64,000 bases of DNA from Cellulomonas taurus (GTDB taxonomy: Bacteria > Actinomycetota > Actinomycetes > Actinomycetales > Cellulomonadaceae): NCBI RefSeq assembly GCF_012931845.1, contig NZ_CP051884.1, positions 1,426,001 through 1,490,000 on the forward strand, given 5' to 3'. Of this stretch, positions 36,607-45,072 are shown one piece after another. Within the stretch, counting starts at the first letter, position 1; each line of letters opens with the position of its first letter. Under the pieces are notes generated by a model. The model saw only the letters and a program-made list of their open reading frames with translations. It ran no database searches and was not told the DNA's origin. The position numbers were made by a program, and so were the translations under genes.

Positions 36607-37455
36607 GTGGACCTCGAACTGCCCGGCCAGTTGCCGTTGGAACTGCTGGGCGTGTTCCTGTGTGGCCTGTCCGGGGGCCTGGCGGCGGTGCGCAAGGGAT
36701 TCGACATCTTCGGGATCATCGTGCTGGCCTGGGTCGCCGGGCTCGGCGGCGGGCTGATCCGTGACGTGCTGATCGGTGCGATCCCGCCGGTGGGCATCTC
36801 CTCCTGGCCGTTCGTCGCGACGGCGTGCGGGGCCGGGGTGGTGACCTGGGCGCTGCACTTCGGCCTGGGCCGGGTGCGTCGACTGATCCTGGTGCTGGAC
36901 GCCGCCGCGCTGGGCCTGTTCACCGCCGTCGGTGCCGTCAAGGCGCTGGAGTACGGCGTGGGGCCGATGGCGTCGGTCTTCGCCGGGGTGATCACCGGGG
37001 TGGGCGGCGGGATCCTGCGCGACCTGTTCTCCGGCGAGGTGCCGATCGTGTTCAGTCACCGCGAGCTGTACGCCGTCCCCTCGGTGGCGGGTGCGGTGGC
37101 GCTGACCCTGGCGTCGGTGAACGGGGTGCTGAGCGTGCCGGTGGAGATCGCCGTCGCGGTGGCGATCGCCGTGCTGCGGCTGGTGTCGCTGCGGCTGCGG
37201 TTGGAGGCGCCGACGGCGCTGGCGGGTCCGGCCCGGGACAACACGCCGGGGTCGAGCCGGCAGCCCTCGCTGTTCCGGTCCCGGTCGTTGCGGCAGCAGC
37301 GGGGGGAGGGGACGCCGCGGCGGCGGATCGCCGGTCAGCGCCGTCCTGAGTCCCCCTCGGCGGAGTCGGCGGAGTCGACAGAGGACAGCGTTTCCGGTCC
37401 GTTCCGTCGCTGGCTGCTCGCCGTGCGGGGCCGCTCGGGCAGGATGAACCCATGA
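36607..37455 (+). CDS. TRIC-type cation channel (UPF0126/YadS family)
   Basis: Inner-membrane protein with two internal repeats of the trimeric intracellular cation channel family, seven predicted helices. The repeat signatures are AGLGGGLIRDVLIG and TGVGGGILRDLFSGEVP. Prokaryotic TRIC proteins conduct K+ and Na+. After the ~200-residue channel core there is an unusual ~80-residue Arg/Ser/Pro-rich cytosolic tail (QPSLFRSRSLRQQRGEG onward). GTG 36607 is preferred because GGAAGG sits 9 nt upstream; ATG 36598 directly abuts it. The stop overlaps the suhB ATG by 4 nt. Confidence 0.87.
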   Translation: MDLELPGQLPLELLGVFLCGLSGGLAAVRKGFDIFGIIVLAWVAGLGGGLIRDVLIGAIPPVGISSWPFVATACGAGVVTWALHFGLGRVRRLILVLDAAALGLFTAVGAVKALEYGVGPMASVFAGVITGVGGGILRDLFSGEVPIVFSHRELYAVPSVAGAVALTLASVNGVLSVPVEIAVAVAIAVLRLVSLRLRLEAPTALAGPARDNTPGSSRQPSLFRSRSLRQQRGEGTPRRRIAGQRRPESPSAESAESTEDSVSGPFRRWLLAVRGRSGRMNP

Positions 37456-38282
37456 CCGAGCCGAGCCCCGACCAGATCCGTGAGCTGCGCGCCCTCGCCG
37501 AGCACCTGGCCCGCTCCGCCGGGTCACTGGTGCGCGAAGGCCGACCGGACCGGGTGGACGTCGCGGCGACCAAGACCAGCGACGTGGACCCGGTCACCGC
37601 GATGGACCTGGCGGCGGAGGCCCACCTGCGCGCCCTGCTGGCCGAGCACCGCCCGCAGGACGGCGTGCTGGGCGAGGAGGAGGGCCTCGTGCCGGGCAGC
37701 ACCGGGATCACCTGGGTGCTCGACCCGATCGACGGCACGGTGAACTACCTCTACGGCCTGCCCGCCTACGCGATCTCGGTGGGTGTGGTGGTCGGCGATC
37801 CCGACCCGGCGACCTGGACGCCGGTGGCCGGTGCGGTGCACGCGGTGCCGCTGGACATCACCTACACGGCGGGCCGGGGTCAGGGTGCGACCAAGGACGG
37901 GCTGCCGCTGCGGGTGAACGACCCCCGGCCGTTGGCGACCAGTCTGGTCGGCACCGGCTTCGGCTACACCGTCGAGCGCCGGGTCGTGCAGGCCCGGGTG
38001 CTGGCCGAGCTGCTGCCCCGGGTGCGGGACATCCGACGGATCGGATCCGCGGCGCTGGACCTGTGCCGGATCGCCGAGGGGTCGTTGGACGTGTACTTCG
38101 AGCGCGGGCTGAACCCGTGGGACATCGCGGCAGGTCAGCTGATCGTGCGGGAGGCCGGTGGTGTGGTCACCGGGCTGCGCGGCGCCCCGGCCGGGGTGGA
38201 GATGACCGTCGCCGGCCCGGCGGACTCGGTGAGCGCGCTGGCCGAGTTGCTGCGACAGTGGGGCGCCGACCGGGACGCGTGA
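37452..38282 (+). CDS. suhB: Inositol-1-monophosphatase family protein
   Basis: Mg-dependent phosphatase for inositol 1-phosphate (a step to inositol, hence mycothiol and phosphatidylinositol in actinobacteria). Metal ligands: Glu in VLGEEEG, LDPIDGTVNYLYGLP, and the late Asp in GLNPWDIAAGQLIVREAGG. 276 residues. It is coupled to the TRIC-type gene by ATGA overlap. The same suhB-DUF4193-DUF3093-dut order is conserved in mycobacteria (Rv2701c-Rv2697c region) and Streptomyces. Other sugar phosphates are possible substrates. Confidence 0.93.
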   Translation: MTEPSPDQIRELRALAEHLARSAGSLVREGRPDRVDVAATKTSDVDPVTAMDLAAEAHLRALLAEHRPQDGVLGEEEGLVPGSTGITWVLDPIDGTVNYLYGLPAYAISVGVVVGDPDPATWTPVAGAVHAVPLDITYTAGRGQGATKDGLPLRVNDPRPLATSLVGTGFGYTVERRVVQARVLAELLPRVRDIRRIGSAALDLCRIAEGSLDVYFERGLNPWDIAAGQLIVREAGGVVTGLRGAPAGVEMTVAGPADSVSALAELLRQWGADRDA

Positions 38283-38431
38283 CTCCGCTGAGAGCGGACA
38301 CCCGATCGGGTGGCGTGCACCGCTTCGCCAAATGAGGCACAATCCGGGGCCGTCGGGAACAAACGGAACCCTCGGTTGCTTGATCCCGCATCACCCCAGA
38401 CACCTCGACCACACGGAGCGTGACTCACCCC

Positions 38432-38731
38432 ATGGCAACCGACTACGACGCCCCGCGCAAGACCGAGGAGGACCTCAGCGAGGACTCGCTGCAGGAGCTC
38501 CAGGCCCGGCGCACCGACAAGAACTCGGGCGTGGTGGACGAGGACGAGACCGAAGCGGCGGAGGGATTCGAACTTCCCGGCGCCGACCTGTCCGGCGAGG
38601 AGCTCTCGGTGCGGGTGCTCCCGCGTCAGGCCGACGAGTTCACCTGCTCGAAGTGCTTCCTGGTCCACCACCGCAGCCAGCTGGCCTACGAGAAGGACGG
38701 TCAGCCGGTCTGCACCGAGTGCGCCGCCTGA
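38432..38731 (+). CDS. DUF4193 family zinc-ribbon protein
   Basis: 99-residue cytosolic protein of a near-universal actinobacterial family with no known role. An acidic N-terminal half (KTEEDLSEDSLQELQARR) leads to a short strand region and a C-terminal zinc ribbon made of CSKC and CTEC. ATG 38432 is chosen because homologues begin MATDYD. The upstream GTG 38420 is possible but its GGAG is too close. It stands alone between suhB and the convergent DUF3093 gene. Confidence 0.87.
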   Translation: MATDYDAPRKTEEDLSEDSLQELQARRTDKNSGVVDEDETEAAEGFELPGADLSGEELSVRVLPRQADEFTCSKCFLVHHRSQLAYEKDGQPVCTECAA

Positions 38732-38734
38732 TCC

Positions 38735-39211
38735 TCAGCTCGCGCGATGCCGGTCGTTCCCCTCGGGGGCGGCCGGCATCGTCGTGTCCAGGGCCGTAAC
38801 CAGTGCCGCCGGCCGCCGGGTGCTGACCACCCAGTACGGCGTCGGGTCCGCGGGGTCGTCGACCCGCACCCGGATCGCGGTCTTCACCCAGCCGCGCTGA
38901 CACAGGTGGGCGCGGGCGTCCAGCTCCGGGCCGAGCGCCCGCCGGGTGGCGTCGGCGTCCAGCGCCTCCGCGTCGCGCAACAGGGTCAGCGGGATGTGCG
39001 CCGATCCCGCGTGCAGCTCACCGTTGACCACCGCGACGCGGCTCGCCGAGGCGGCCAGCATCGCCAGCGCCGCGACCAGCACCACGCCGAAGGCGATCAG
39101 TCCCACCAGCGGGGACACCGGCCAGAACGCGACCGCGAACATCGCGGCGATCCCGACGGTGACCAGCCAGCCGACGGGGCCGGGCCAGAGTCGTTCGGTG
39201 AAGGTCGTCAT
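38735..39211 (-). CDS. DUF3093 membrane protein
   Basis: 158-residue protein with two membrane helices near the N-terminus ([36 protein letters not shown]) and a cytosolic domain of about 100 residues ([35 protein letters not shown]). This matches DUF3093, a conserved actinobacterial family divergent from dut. Function unknown. The ATG at 39211 lies 6 nt after TACCCT, which overlaps the -10 of dut on the other strand. Confidence 0.88.
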   Translation of the reverse strand: MTTFTERLWPGPVGWLVTVGIAAMFAVAFWPVSPLVGLIAFGVVLVAALAMLAASASRVAVVNGELHAGSAHIPLTLLRDAEALDADATRRALGPELDARAHLCQRGWVKTAIRVRVDDPADPTPYWVVSTRRPAALVTALDTTMPAAPEGNDRHRAS

Positions 39212-39217
39212 GCCCCC

Positions 39218-39227
39218 AGGGTAGGGT
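39218..39227. promoter_or_regulatory. Overlapping divergent -10 elements of dut and DUF3093
   Basis: AGGGTAGGGT contains TAGGGT (39222-39227, plus, 8 nt before the dut GTG) and TACCCT (39223-39218, minus, 6 nt before the DUF3093 ATG). They share two bases, so the polymerases should compete. Confidence 0.55.
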
Positions 39228-39235
39228 CGCTCGCC

Positions 39236-39766
39236 GTGACTGAAGCCACCGTGGACATCCTGCTGCGTCGACTGGACGAGGACGTGCCGCTGCCGTCCTA
39301 CGCGAAGCCGGGTGACGCCGGCGCCGATCTGGTCACCCGGGTGGACCTGATCCTGGAGCCGGGGGAGCGGGCGACGGTGCCGACCGGTATCGCGATCGCC
39401 CTGCCCGAGGGGTACGCCGCCTTCGTGCACCCCCGGTCCGGGATGGCCGCCAAGCACGGGCTGACCATCGTGAACGCGCCGGGCACCGTGGACGCCGGGT
39501 ACCGGGGCGAGATCCAGGTGACCCTGCTCAACACCGACAGCCGCACCTCGATCGTGCTGCACCGCGGCGATCGGATCGCCCAGCTGGTGATCCAGCGGGT
39601 GGAGCTGGCGGCGTTCCACGAGGTGGACGAGCTGCCGGAGTCGGTGCGCGGCACCGGGGGCTTCGGTTCCTCCGGCGGGCACCGGGCGAGCGAGATCGCC
39701 GGAGCCGAGGCACCCGCGGACGCGGCCGCCGGAACGATCGGTTCCGACGACCCGGTGACGGACTAG
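39236..39766 (+). CDS. dut: dUTP diphosphatase
   Basis: Hydrolyses dUTP to dUMP, keeping uracil out of DNA and supplying dTMP synthesis. All five trimeric-dUTPase motifs are present: [41 protein letters not shown] and [10 protein letters not shown]. 176 residues, with a ~20-residue Ala/Asp tail after motif 5. The GTG start at 39236 follows a -10 by 8 nt. It heads the likely run dut-DUF3710-OB-DUF3159. Confidence 0.95.
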   Translation: MTEATVDILLRRLDEDVPLPSYAKPGDAGADLVTRVDLILEPGERATVPTGIAIALPEGYAAFVHPRSGMAAKHGLTIVNAPGTVDAGYRGEIQVTLLNTDSRTSIVLHRGDRIAQLVIQRVELAAFHEVDELPESVRGTGGFGSSGGHRASEIAGAEAPADAAAGTIGSDDPVTD

Positions 39767-39877
39767 GCCCCGAGGTCCGACCGGACTACTGTGGGTCGTG
39801 ACCGTGCCGTGATCGACGGCGTGGTCGACGGACATGGCGGACAGCCCCCAGGGCGCCGCCGGGAAAGGTACGCACAG

Positions 39878-40669
39878 GTGGCGCTATTCCGGCGCGGTGC
39901 GAAGGATCGCACCGCCGAGCAGGAGACCGAGTCGACCGAGGTCGAGGACGTGGTGGAGGAACTGCCCTCCGCCGACGTGGCCGAGAACCCCGAGGTGCCC
40001 GAGAACCCTGCGGCATCCGACGACGGGGCCAGCGTCCCGGTGGACCGTTCGGCAGGGCCCTGGGACTCGACCGAGGACATCCCGGCCGGACCGCGGATCG
40101 ACCTGGGCGCGCTGAAGCTGCCCGGCATCCCCGGGATGCAGCTGCGGATGGAGATCGACAAGAAGTCGGGCACCGTCACCGGTGTCGCCGTCACCCTGGG
40201 CGAGTCCACCCTGCAGATGCAGGCGTTCGCCGCACCGCGCACCGAGGGCATCTGGGACGAGATCCGGGAGGAGATCGGCGCGTCGGTCACCAAGCAGGGC
40301 GGCGCCGTCGACGACCTGCCCGGCCCGTTCGGCCGTGAGCTGCTGGCCCGGCTGCCCGTGCGCACCCCGGAGGGCCGTACCGGCCACCGTCCGGCCCGGT
40401 TCGTCGGGGTGGACGGCCCGCGCTGGTTCCTGCGTGGTGTCATCACCGGCCGCGCCGCGGTGGACCCCGAGGCCGCGACCGCGATCGAGGACCTGTACCG
40501 GCACACCGTGGTGGTCCGGGACGGCCAGGCGCGCCCGCCGCGCGACCTGCTCGCCCTCACCCTGCCGAACGCCGACGCCAACGTGAAGAAGGCCGAGGCC
40601 GCACCCGAGGACAACACCCCGTCGTTCGACCCGCTCACCCGGGGTCCGGAGATCACGGAGATCCGCTGA
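39878..40669 (+). CDS. DUF3710 family protein
   Basis: 263-residue soluble protein of the actinobacterial DUF3710 family (mycobacterial dut neighbourhood); function unknown. The first ~75 residues are acidic and disordered (EVEDVVEELPS). The folded part starts near GPRIDLGALKLPGIPGMQ and contains TLQMQAFAAPRTEGIWDEIR and GVDGPRWFLRGVITG. GTG 39878 is chosen because GGGAAAGG lies 9 nt upstream and homologues begin (V/M)ALFRRG. One base separates its stop from the next ATG. Confidence 0.87.
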   Translation: MALFRRGAKDRTAEQETESTEVEDVVEELPSADVAENPEVPENPAASDDGASVPVDRSAGPWDSTEDIPAGPRIDLGALKLPGIPGMQLRMEIDKKSGTVTGVAVTLGESTLQMQAFAAPRTEGIWDEIREEIGASVTKQGGAVDDLPGPFGRELLARLPVRTPEGRTGHRPARFVGVDGPRWFLRGVITGRAAVDPEAATAIEDLYRHTVVVRDGQARPPRDLLALTLPNADANVKKAEAAPEDNTPSFDPLTRGPEITEIR

Positions 40670-40670
40670 C

Positions 40671-41039
40671 ATGACGCTGCGGGACACCCTGCGCAAGGCC
40701 GTCGCCTCGCAGGAGGAGATCGAAGCCGACGAGGAACGCGCCGACGCGGTCCGCGCCGCCGGGTGCACCCCGGTCGGTGCCGCCCCCGAGCGCACCCGGG
40801 TCAAGATGGCCGGTGTGCTGCGCTCGGTGGTGCTGCGGCCCCGGGAGGGCGTCCCGGCGCTGGAGGCCGAGCTCTACGACGGCTCCGGCACCGTCCAGCT
40901 GGTCTGGCTGGGCCGCCGGGAGATCGCCGGCGTCGAGCCGGGTCGTCGGCTCAAGGTCGAGGGCCTGGTCTGCACCCGCGAGGGGCGCCGGTCGATGTTC
41001 AACCCCCGGTACGAGCTGCGACCCCGGCCGGGCGAGTGA
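40671..41039 (+). CDS. OB-fold nucleic-acid-binding protein
   Basis: 122-residue protein. After a helical N-tail (~35 residues) it is one OB fold: RTRVKMAGVLRSVVLRP, ALEAELYDGSGTVQLVWLG, GRRLKVEGLVCTREGRRSM. This resembles the anticodon/RecG-type OB domains and is known in actinobacteria as an uncharacterised member of the dut-trk cluster (Rv2694c-like). No catalytic residues. It begins 1 nt after the DUF3710 stop, and its own stop overlaps the next GTG (GTGA), so all are coupled. Confidence 0.87.
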   Translation: MTLRDTLRKAVASQEEIEADEERADAVRAAGCTPVGAAPERTRVKMAGVLRSVVLRPREGVPALEAELYDGSGTVQLVWLGRREIAGVEPGRRLKVEGLVCTREGRRSMFNPRYELRPRPGE

Positions 41040-41728
41040 GCGGCGGCGCAGGGATCCGCTCGATCTCCGGCGAGACCTTCTCCTGGCAGGAGGCGGTCGG
41101 CGGGTGGCGCGGGGCGGTCGAATCGGTGCTGCCCGGGCTGCTGTTCGTGGTGGTGTTCGTCGCCACCGGCCAGCAGCTGCAGCCCGCGCTGATCGCCGCC
41201 GCTGCCTGCGCCCTGGTCGCGGTGCTGCTCCGGCTGATCCAGCGCAGCCCGCTCACCCAGGCGTTCTCCGGGGTGCTGGGCGTCGGGATCGGCGTGTTCT
41301 GGGCCTGGCGGACCGGCGACGCGGGCGACTACTTCGCCTGGGGTCTGCTGGTGAACGCCGGGTACCTGCTGGCCTTCGTGGTGTCCGCGCTGATCGGCTG
41401 GCCGCTGGTCGGGCTGGTGTTGGGCATGTTCCGCCCCGAGGGCCCGCTCAGCGAGGGCGGGTCGTGGGCCGGGGCGATGGCCTGGCGGCGGGACCGGATG
41501 CTTCGGCGTCGGTTCGCCGCGGTCACGTGGCTGTGGGCCGGGATGTTCGGGCTGCGCCTGGCGGTGCAGGGTCCGCTCTACCTCGCCGATCAGGTCGGCT
41601 GGCTCGGCACGGCGAAGCTGGTGATGGGCCTGCCGCTGACCGCCCTGGTGCTCTGGCTCAGTTGGATCCTGGTGCGCGGGACGACAGCAGCGACGCCAGC
41701 TCCTGTTCCGAGCCGTCAGGACCCGTGA
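41036..41728 (+). CDS. DUF3159 membrane protein
   Basis: 230-residue integral membrane protein of the DUF3159 family with about six helices (LLFVVVFVATGQQL; ALIAAAACALVAVLL; FSGVLGVGIGVFWAW; LAFVVSALIGWPLVGLVLG; LVMGLPLTALVLWLSWIL). Family role unknown. It resembles septation/UbiA-like small membrane proteins only in size. The GTG start overlaps the OB-fold stop. Its last 71 nt overlap the 3' end of the convergent trkA gene, so the two transcripts are complementary there. Confidence 0.87.
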   Translation: MSGGAGIRSISGETFSWQEAVGGWRGAVESVLPGLLFVVVFVATGQQLQPALIAAAACALVAVLLRLIQRSPLTQAFSGVLGVGIGVFWAWRTGDAGDYFAWGLLVNAGYLLAFVVSALIGWPLVGLVLGMFRPEGPLSEGGSWAGAMAWRRDRMLRRRFAAVTWLWAGMFGLRLAVQGPLYLADQVGWLGTAKLVMGLPLTALVLWLSWILVRGTTAATPAPVPSRQDP

Positions 41729-42335
41729 CGAACAGCAGCTCGTCCCGTCCCTCCAGGGTGTCGTCGGCGGTCGGCGTGAACGGCCGCGCGTCCCGGACGA
41801 TGCAGGACAGCACGGTGTCGGTCGGCCAGTCGATCTGACCGACCAGCGACCCGACCAGCGGGGAGTCCTCCGGCAGGGTCAGCTCCAGGATGTCGGCACC
41901 CGACTGGTGGAAGGTGAAGATCCGCACCAGATCGCCGACCGAGACGGCCTCCTCGATCATCGCCGTCATGATCCGCGGGGTGGAGACGGCCACGTCCACA
42001 CCCCAGGCCTCGTCGAACATCCACTCGTTCTTCGGGTTGTTCACCCGGGCGACGGTGCGCGGCACGCCGTACTCGGTCTTGGCCAGCAGCGAGATCACCA
42101 GGTTGGCCTTGTCGTCACCGGTGGCGGCCACCACCACGTCGCACTCGTCCAGCCGCGCCTCGGTCAGCGTCGGCAGCTCGCAGGCGTCGGCCAGGATCCA
42201 GTCGGCGTCCGCGACCTGGGCCACCCGCATCGCGGCGGGCTGCCGGTCGATCAGGGTGACCTCGTTGCCGTTGGCGAGCAGTTCCTTGGCGATCGACCGG
42301 CCCACCGAGCCGGCACCCGCGATCACGACCCTCAC
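41658..42335 (-). CDS. trkA: TrkA-type K+ uptake regulator, second subunit (CeoC-like)
   Basis: Cytosolic RCK protein that gates a K+ channel or transporter in response to nucleotide binding. 225 residues. RCK_N Rossmann domain: VVIAGAGSVGRSIAKELL, the acidic end of strand 2 in VTLIDRQ, VVVAATGDDKANL. RCK_C begins after ~135 (ELTLPEDSPLVGSLVGQIDWP). The GTG start at 42335 overlaps the stop of the upstream trkA (GTGA), so the two subunits are coupled. The paired arrangement equals mycobacterial ceoB-ceoC. No TrkH channel gene is in the window; the KimA-like transporter is divergent next to them. Confidence 0.92.
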   Translation of the reverse strand: MRVVIAGAGSVGRSIAKELLANGNEVTLIDRQPAAMRVAQVADADWILADACELPTLTEARLDECDVVVAATGDDKANLVISLLAKTEYGVPRTVARVNNPKNEWMFDEAWGVDVAVSTPRIMTAMIEEAVSVGDLVRIFTFHQSGADILELTLPEDSPLVGSLVGQIDWPTDTVLSCIVRDARPFTPTADDTLEGRDELLFVTGPDGSEQELASLLSSRAPGSN

Positions 42336-42997
42336 GCCGACACCTCCGGCGCCGCGGTGATGGTCCGCTCCACGGCGGCCTGGTCGTCGGTCCGCATCAG
42401 CAGATGCACGATGTCGTTCTCCTGGAGCACGGTCTGGGCGTCCGGCAGCAGGCCGTCGCCGTAGCGGGTCAGATAGGCCACCCGGGCGCCGGTGGCGTCC
42501 TCCAGCGACCGCAGCGGCTTGCCCTGCCAGTCGGGGTGCACGTCGACCTCGGCCAGCACGATCCGGCCGGAGGCGTCGGCGAACTGATTGGTCGCGCCCA
42601 TCGGCAGCAGGCGGCGCAGCACCTGGTCGGCGGTCCAGCGCACGGTGGCCACGGTCGGGATGCCGAGCCGCTGGTAGATCTCCGCGCGATGCGGGTCGTA
42701 GATCCGCGCCACCACGTTGTCGACCCCGAAGGTCTCCCGGGCGACCCGGGCCGCCAGGATGTTCGAGTTGTCCCCGTCGGCGACGGCCGCGAAGCCGAAG
42801 GCGTCGTCGATCCCCGCCTGCCGGAGCACGTCCCGGTCGAAGCCCAGCCCGGTCACCTTCGACCCGGCGAAGTCGGCGTCCAGACGGCGGAACGAATCCG
42901 GGTTCTGGTCGATCACCGCGACGGAGTGCCCCTGGCTCTCCAACGACTGCGCGAGGGTGGCGCCGGCGCGGCCACAGCCCATGATGACGAAGTGCAC
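42332..42997 (-). CDS. trkA: TrkA-type K+ uptake regulator, first subunit (CeoB-like)
   Basis: 221-residue RCK protein. The Rossmann motif FVIMGCGRAGATLAQSL has Cys in place of the usual second residue of the Gly motif. Further blocks are VAVIDQNPDSFRRL, FAAVADGDNSNILAARVAR and NVVARIYDPHRAEIYQRLGI. The RCK_C half is LAEVDVHPDWQGKPLRSLE to DIVHLLMRTDD. The GTG start at 42997 lies 8 nt after TAGCGT. It is 71 bp from the divergent KimA-like gene, so expression of uptake and gating proteins may be coordinated. Confidence 0.92.
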   Translation of the reverse strand: MHFVIMGCGRAGATLAQSLESQGHSVAVIDQNPDSFRRLDADFAGSKVTGLGFDRDVLRQAGIDDAFGFAAVADGDNSNILAARVARETFGVDNVVARIYDPHRAEIYQRLGIPTVATVRWTADQVLRRLLPMGATNQFADASGRIVLAEVDVHPDWQGKPLRSLEDATGARVAYLTRYGDGLLPDAQTVLQENDIVHLLMRTDDQAAVERTITAAPEVSA

Positions 42998-43005
42998 GAG
43001 GCAGG

Positions 43006-43011
43006 ACGCTA
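43006..43011 (-). promoter_or_regulatory. -10 element (TAGCGT) of the trkA pair
   Basis: Ends 8 nt before the GTG at 42997. The same 71-bp gap holds the divergent promoter of the KimA-like gene. Confidence 0.48.
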
Positions 43012-43054
43012 TACCGTCCGGAACCGTCCTGTATCGCACCCCTCGGCGCGGGCC

Positions 43055-43060
43055 TATCAT
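43055..43060 (+). promoter_or_regulatory. -10 element (TATCAT) of the KimA-like gene
   Basis: Ends 8 nt before the GTG at 43069. Confidence 0.52.
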
Positions 43061-43068
43061 CGACCCTC

Positions 43069-45072
43069 GTGCCGGACCTCGCGGATGCCGCCAAACGTTT
43101 GTTGCTGGGCCGACCGGTCCGCAGCGAGCAATTGGGGCACACCCTTTTGCCCAAGCGGATCGCGCTGCCGATCTTCGCCTCGGACGCGCTCTCCTCGGTG
43201 GCCTACGCCCCGGACGAGGTGCTGCTGACCCTGGCGCTGGCCGGGCTGACCGCCACGGTGATCTCGCCGTGGGTCGGTCTGGCGGTGGTCGTGGTCATGG
43301 TGACCGTGATCGCGTCCTACCGACAGAACGTGCACGCCTACCCCAGCGGCGGCGGCGACTACGAGGTCGCCACGGTGAACCTCGGGCCGAAGGCGGGGGT
43401 CACGGTGGCCAGCGCGCTGCTGGTGGACTACGTGCTGACGGTCGCGGTGTCGGTGTCCTCCGGCACGCAGTACGCGGCGGCGGCGATCCCGGCGCTGCGC
43501 GGACACGAGGCGATGTTCGCGGTCGGGCTCGTGGTGCTGCTGACCATCGCGAACCTGCGCGGCGTGCGCGAGTCGGGCCGGGCGTTCGCGATCCCGGTGT
43601 ATCTCTACATGGTCGCGGTCGGCGGCACGGCGATCTTCGGCTTCGTCCAGTACCTGACCGGCAACCTGCAGCAGGCGGTGAGCTCCGAGCTGAGCATCGT
43701 GCCGGCGCACGGGATGGAGCAGGGGCTGGTCGGGGTGGCCGGGGCGTTCCTGGTGCTGCGCGCCTTCGCGTCCGGGTCGGCGGCGTTGACCGGTGTCGAG
43801 GCGATCAGCAACGGCGTGCCCTCGTTCCGCAAGCCGAAGTCGAAGAACGCGGCGACCACGCTGCTACTGCTCGGTGGCTTGTCGGTCTTCCTGATCATGT
43901 CGATCCTGACCCTGGCCCGGGTGACCGGCGTGCACTACGTCGAGGACCCGGCGACCCAGCTGATGCGCCCGGACGGCCAGCTGGTGGGCGAGGGCTACGT
44001 GCAGGACCCGGTGATCGGGCAGCTCGCGCAGACGATCTTCCACAGCTTCCCGCCGGCGTTCTACCTGGTCGCCATCGTCACCGGCCTGATCCTGGTGCTG
44101 GCCGCGAACACCGCCTTCAACGGCTTCCCGGTGCTCGGCTCGATCCTGGCCAAGGACGGCTTCCTGCCCCGCCAGCTGCACACCCGTGGCGACCGGCTGG
44201 CGTTCAGCAACGGCATCATCACGCTGGCTGCGGGCGCGATCGCGCTGATCATCGCCTTCGACGCGCAGGTGACCCGGCTGATCCAGCTGTACATCGTCGG
44301 GGTGTTCGTCTCCTTCACGCTGTCCCAGCTCGGCATGGTCAAGCACTGGACCCGCGAGCTGCGCACCGAGCCGGACCCGAAGAAGCGTTCCCAGATGACC
44401 CGCTCGCGGGTGATCAACGCGATCGGCTTCGGGATGACCGCGACCGTGCTGCTGATCGTGCTGCTGACCAAGTTCACCCACGGCGCGTGGATCGCCATCC
44501 TGGCGATGATCATCGTGTTCATCGTGATGCGGGCGATCCGCAAGCACTACGACACGGTGCGCGACGAGCTGGCCCTGGACGACGAGGCGGCGGCCAAGGC
44601 GCTGCCCAGCCGGGTGCACGCGATCGTCCTGGTCTCGCACCTGCACCGCCCGACGATGCGCGCCATCGCCTACGCCCGGGCTTCGCGGCCGCAGGTGCTG
44701 GAGGCGGTCACCGTGGCGGTCGACGGCGACGACGCGAACGACCTGCGCGCGGCGTGGGAGAAGATGGACCTGCCGGTGCCGCTTCGGGTGCTGGACTCGC
44801 CGTTCCGGGAGATCACCCGGCCGGTGATCACCTATGTGCGATCGGTGCGCCGGGAGAGCCCGCGCGACCTGGTCGTCGTGTACATCCCCGAGTACGTGGT
44901 CGGGCACTGGTGGGAGCAGATCCTGCACAACCAGAGCGCGCTGCGGCTGAAGGGTCGCCTGCTGTTCACCCCCGGTGTGGTGGTGGCGTCGGTGCCCTGG
45001 CAGCTGTCGTCCACGCAGGGGCAGACCGGGATGGAGGAGCATGTCCGCAGGACGACGAGCCGAGGGCTCTGA
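43069..45072 (+). CDS. APC-superfamily transporter, KimA-like potassium importer
   Basis: 667-residue polytopic protein with about 12 helices (to ~residue 490), then a ~150-residue cytosolic Usp-like domain (RVHAIVLVSHLHRPTMRAIA). Family blocks: FASDALSSVAYAPDEVL, SYRQNVHAYPSGGGDYEVA, GVRESGRAFAIPVY. These match the KUP-like group containing KimA (YdaO) of Bacillus, a proton-coupled high-affinity K+ importer. Amino-acid transport was the older annotation. Adjacency to two divergent TrkA/RCK genes supports K+. Mycobacteria have an orthologous arrangement (Rv2690c with ceoB/ceoC). Confidence 0.85.
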   Translation: MPDLADAAKRLLLGRPVRSEQLGHTLLPKRIALPIFASDALSSVAYAPDEVLLTLALAGLTATVISPWVGLAVVVVMVTVIASYRQNVHAYPSGGGDYEVATVNLGPKAGVTVASALLVDYVLTVAVSVSSGTQYAAAAIPALRGHEAMFAVGLVVLLTIANLRGVRESGRAFAIPVYLYMVAVGGTAIFGFVQYLTGNLQQAVSSELSIVPAHGMEQGLVGVAGAFLVLRAFASGSAALTGVEAISNGVPSFRKPKSKNAATTLLLLGGLSVFLIMSILTLARVTGVHYVEDPATQLMRPDGQLVGEGYVQDPVIGQLAQTIFHSFPPAFYLVAIVTGLILVLAANTAFNGFPVLGSILAKDGFLPRQLHTRGDRLAFSNGIITLAAGAIALIIAFDAQVTRLIQLYIVGVFVSFTLSQLGMVKHWTRELRTEPDPKKRSQMTRSRVINAIGFGMTATVLLIVLLTKFTHGAWIAILAMIIVFIVMRAIRKHYDTVRDELALDDEAAAKALPSRVHAIVLVSHLHRPTMRAIAYARASRPQVLEAVTVAVDGDDANDLRAAWEKMDLPVPLRVLDSPFREITRPVITYVRSVRRESPRDLVVVYIPEYVVGHWWEQILHNQSALRLKGRLLFTPGVVVASVPWQLSSTQGQTGMEEHVRRTTSRGL

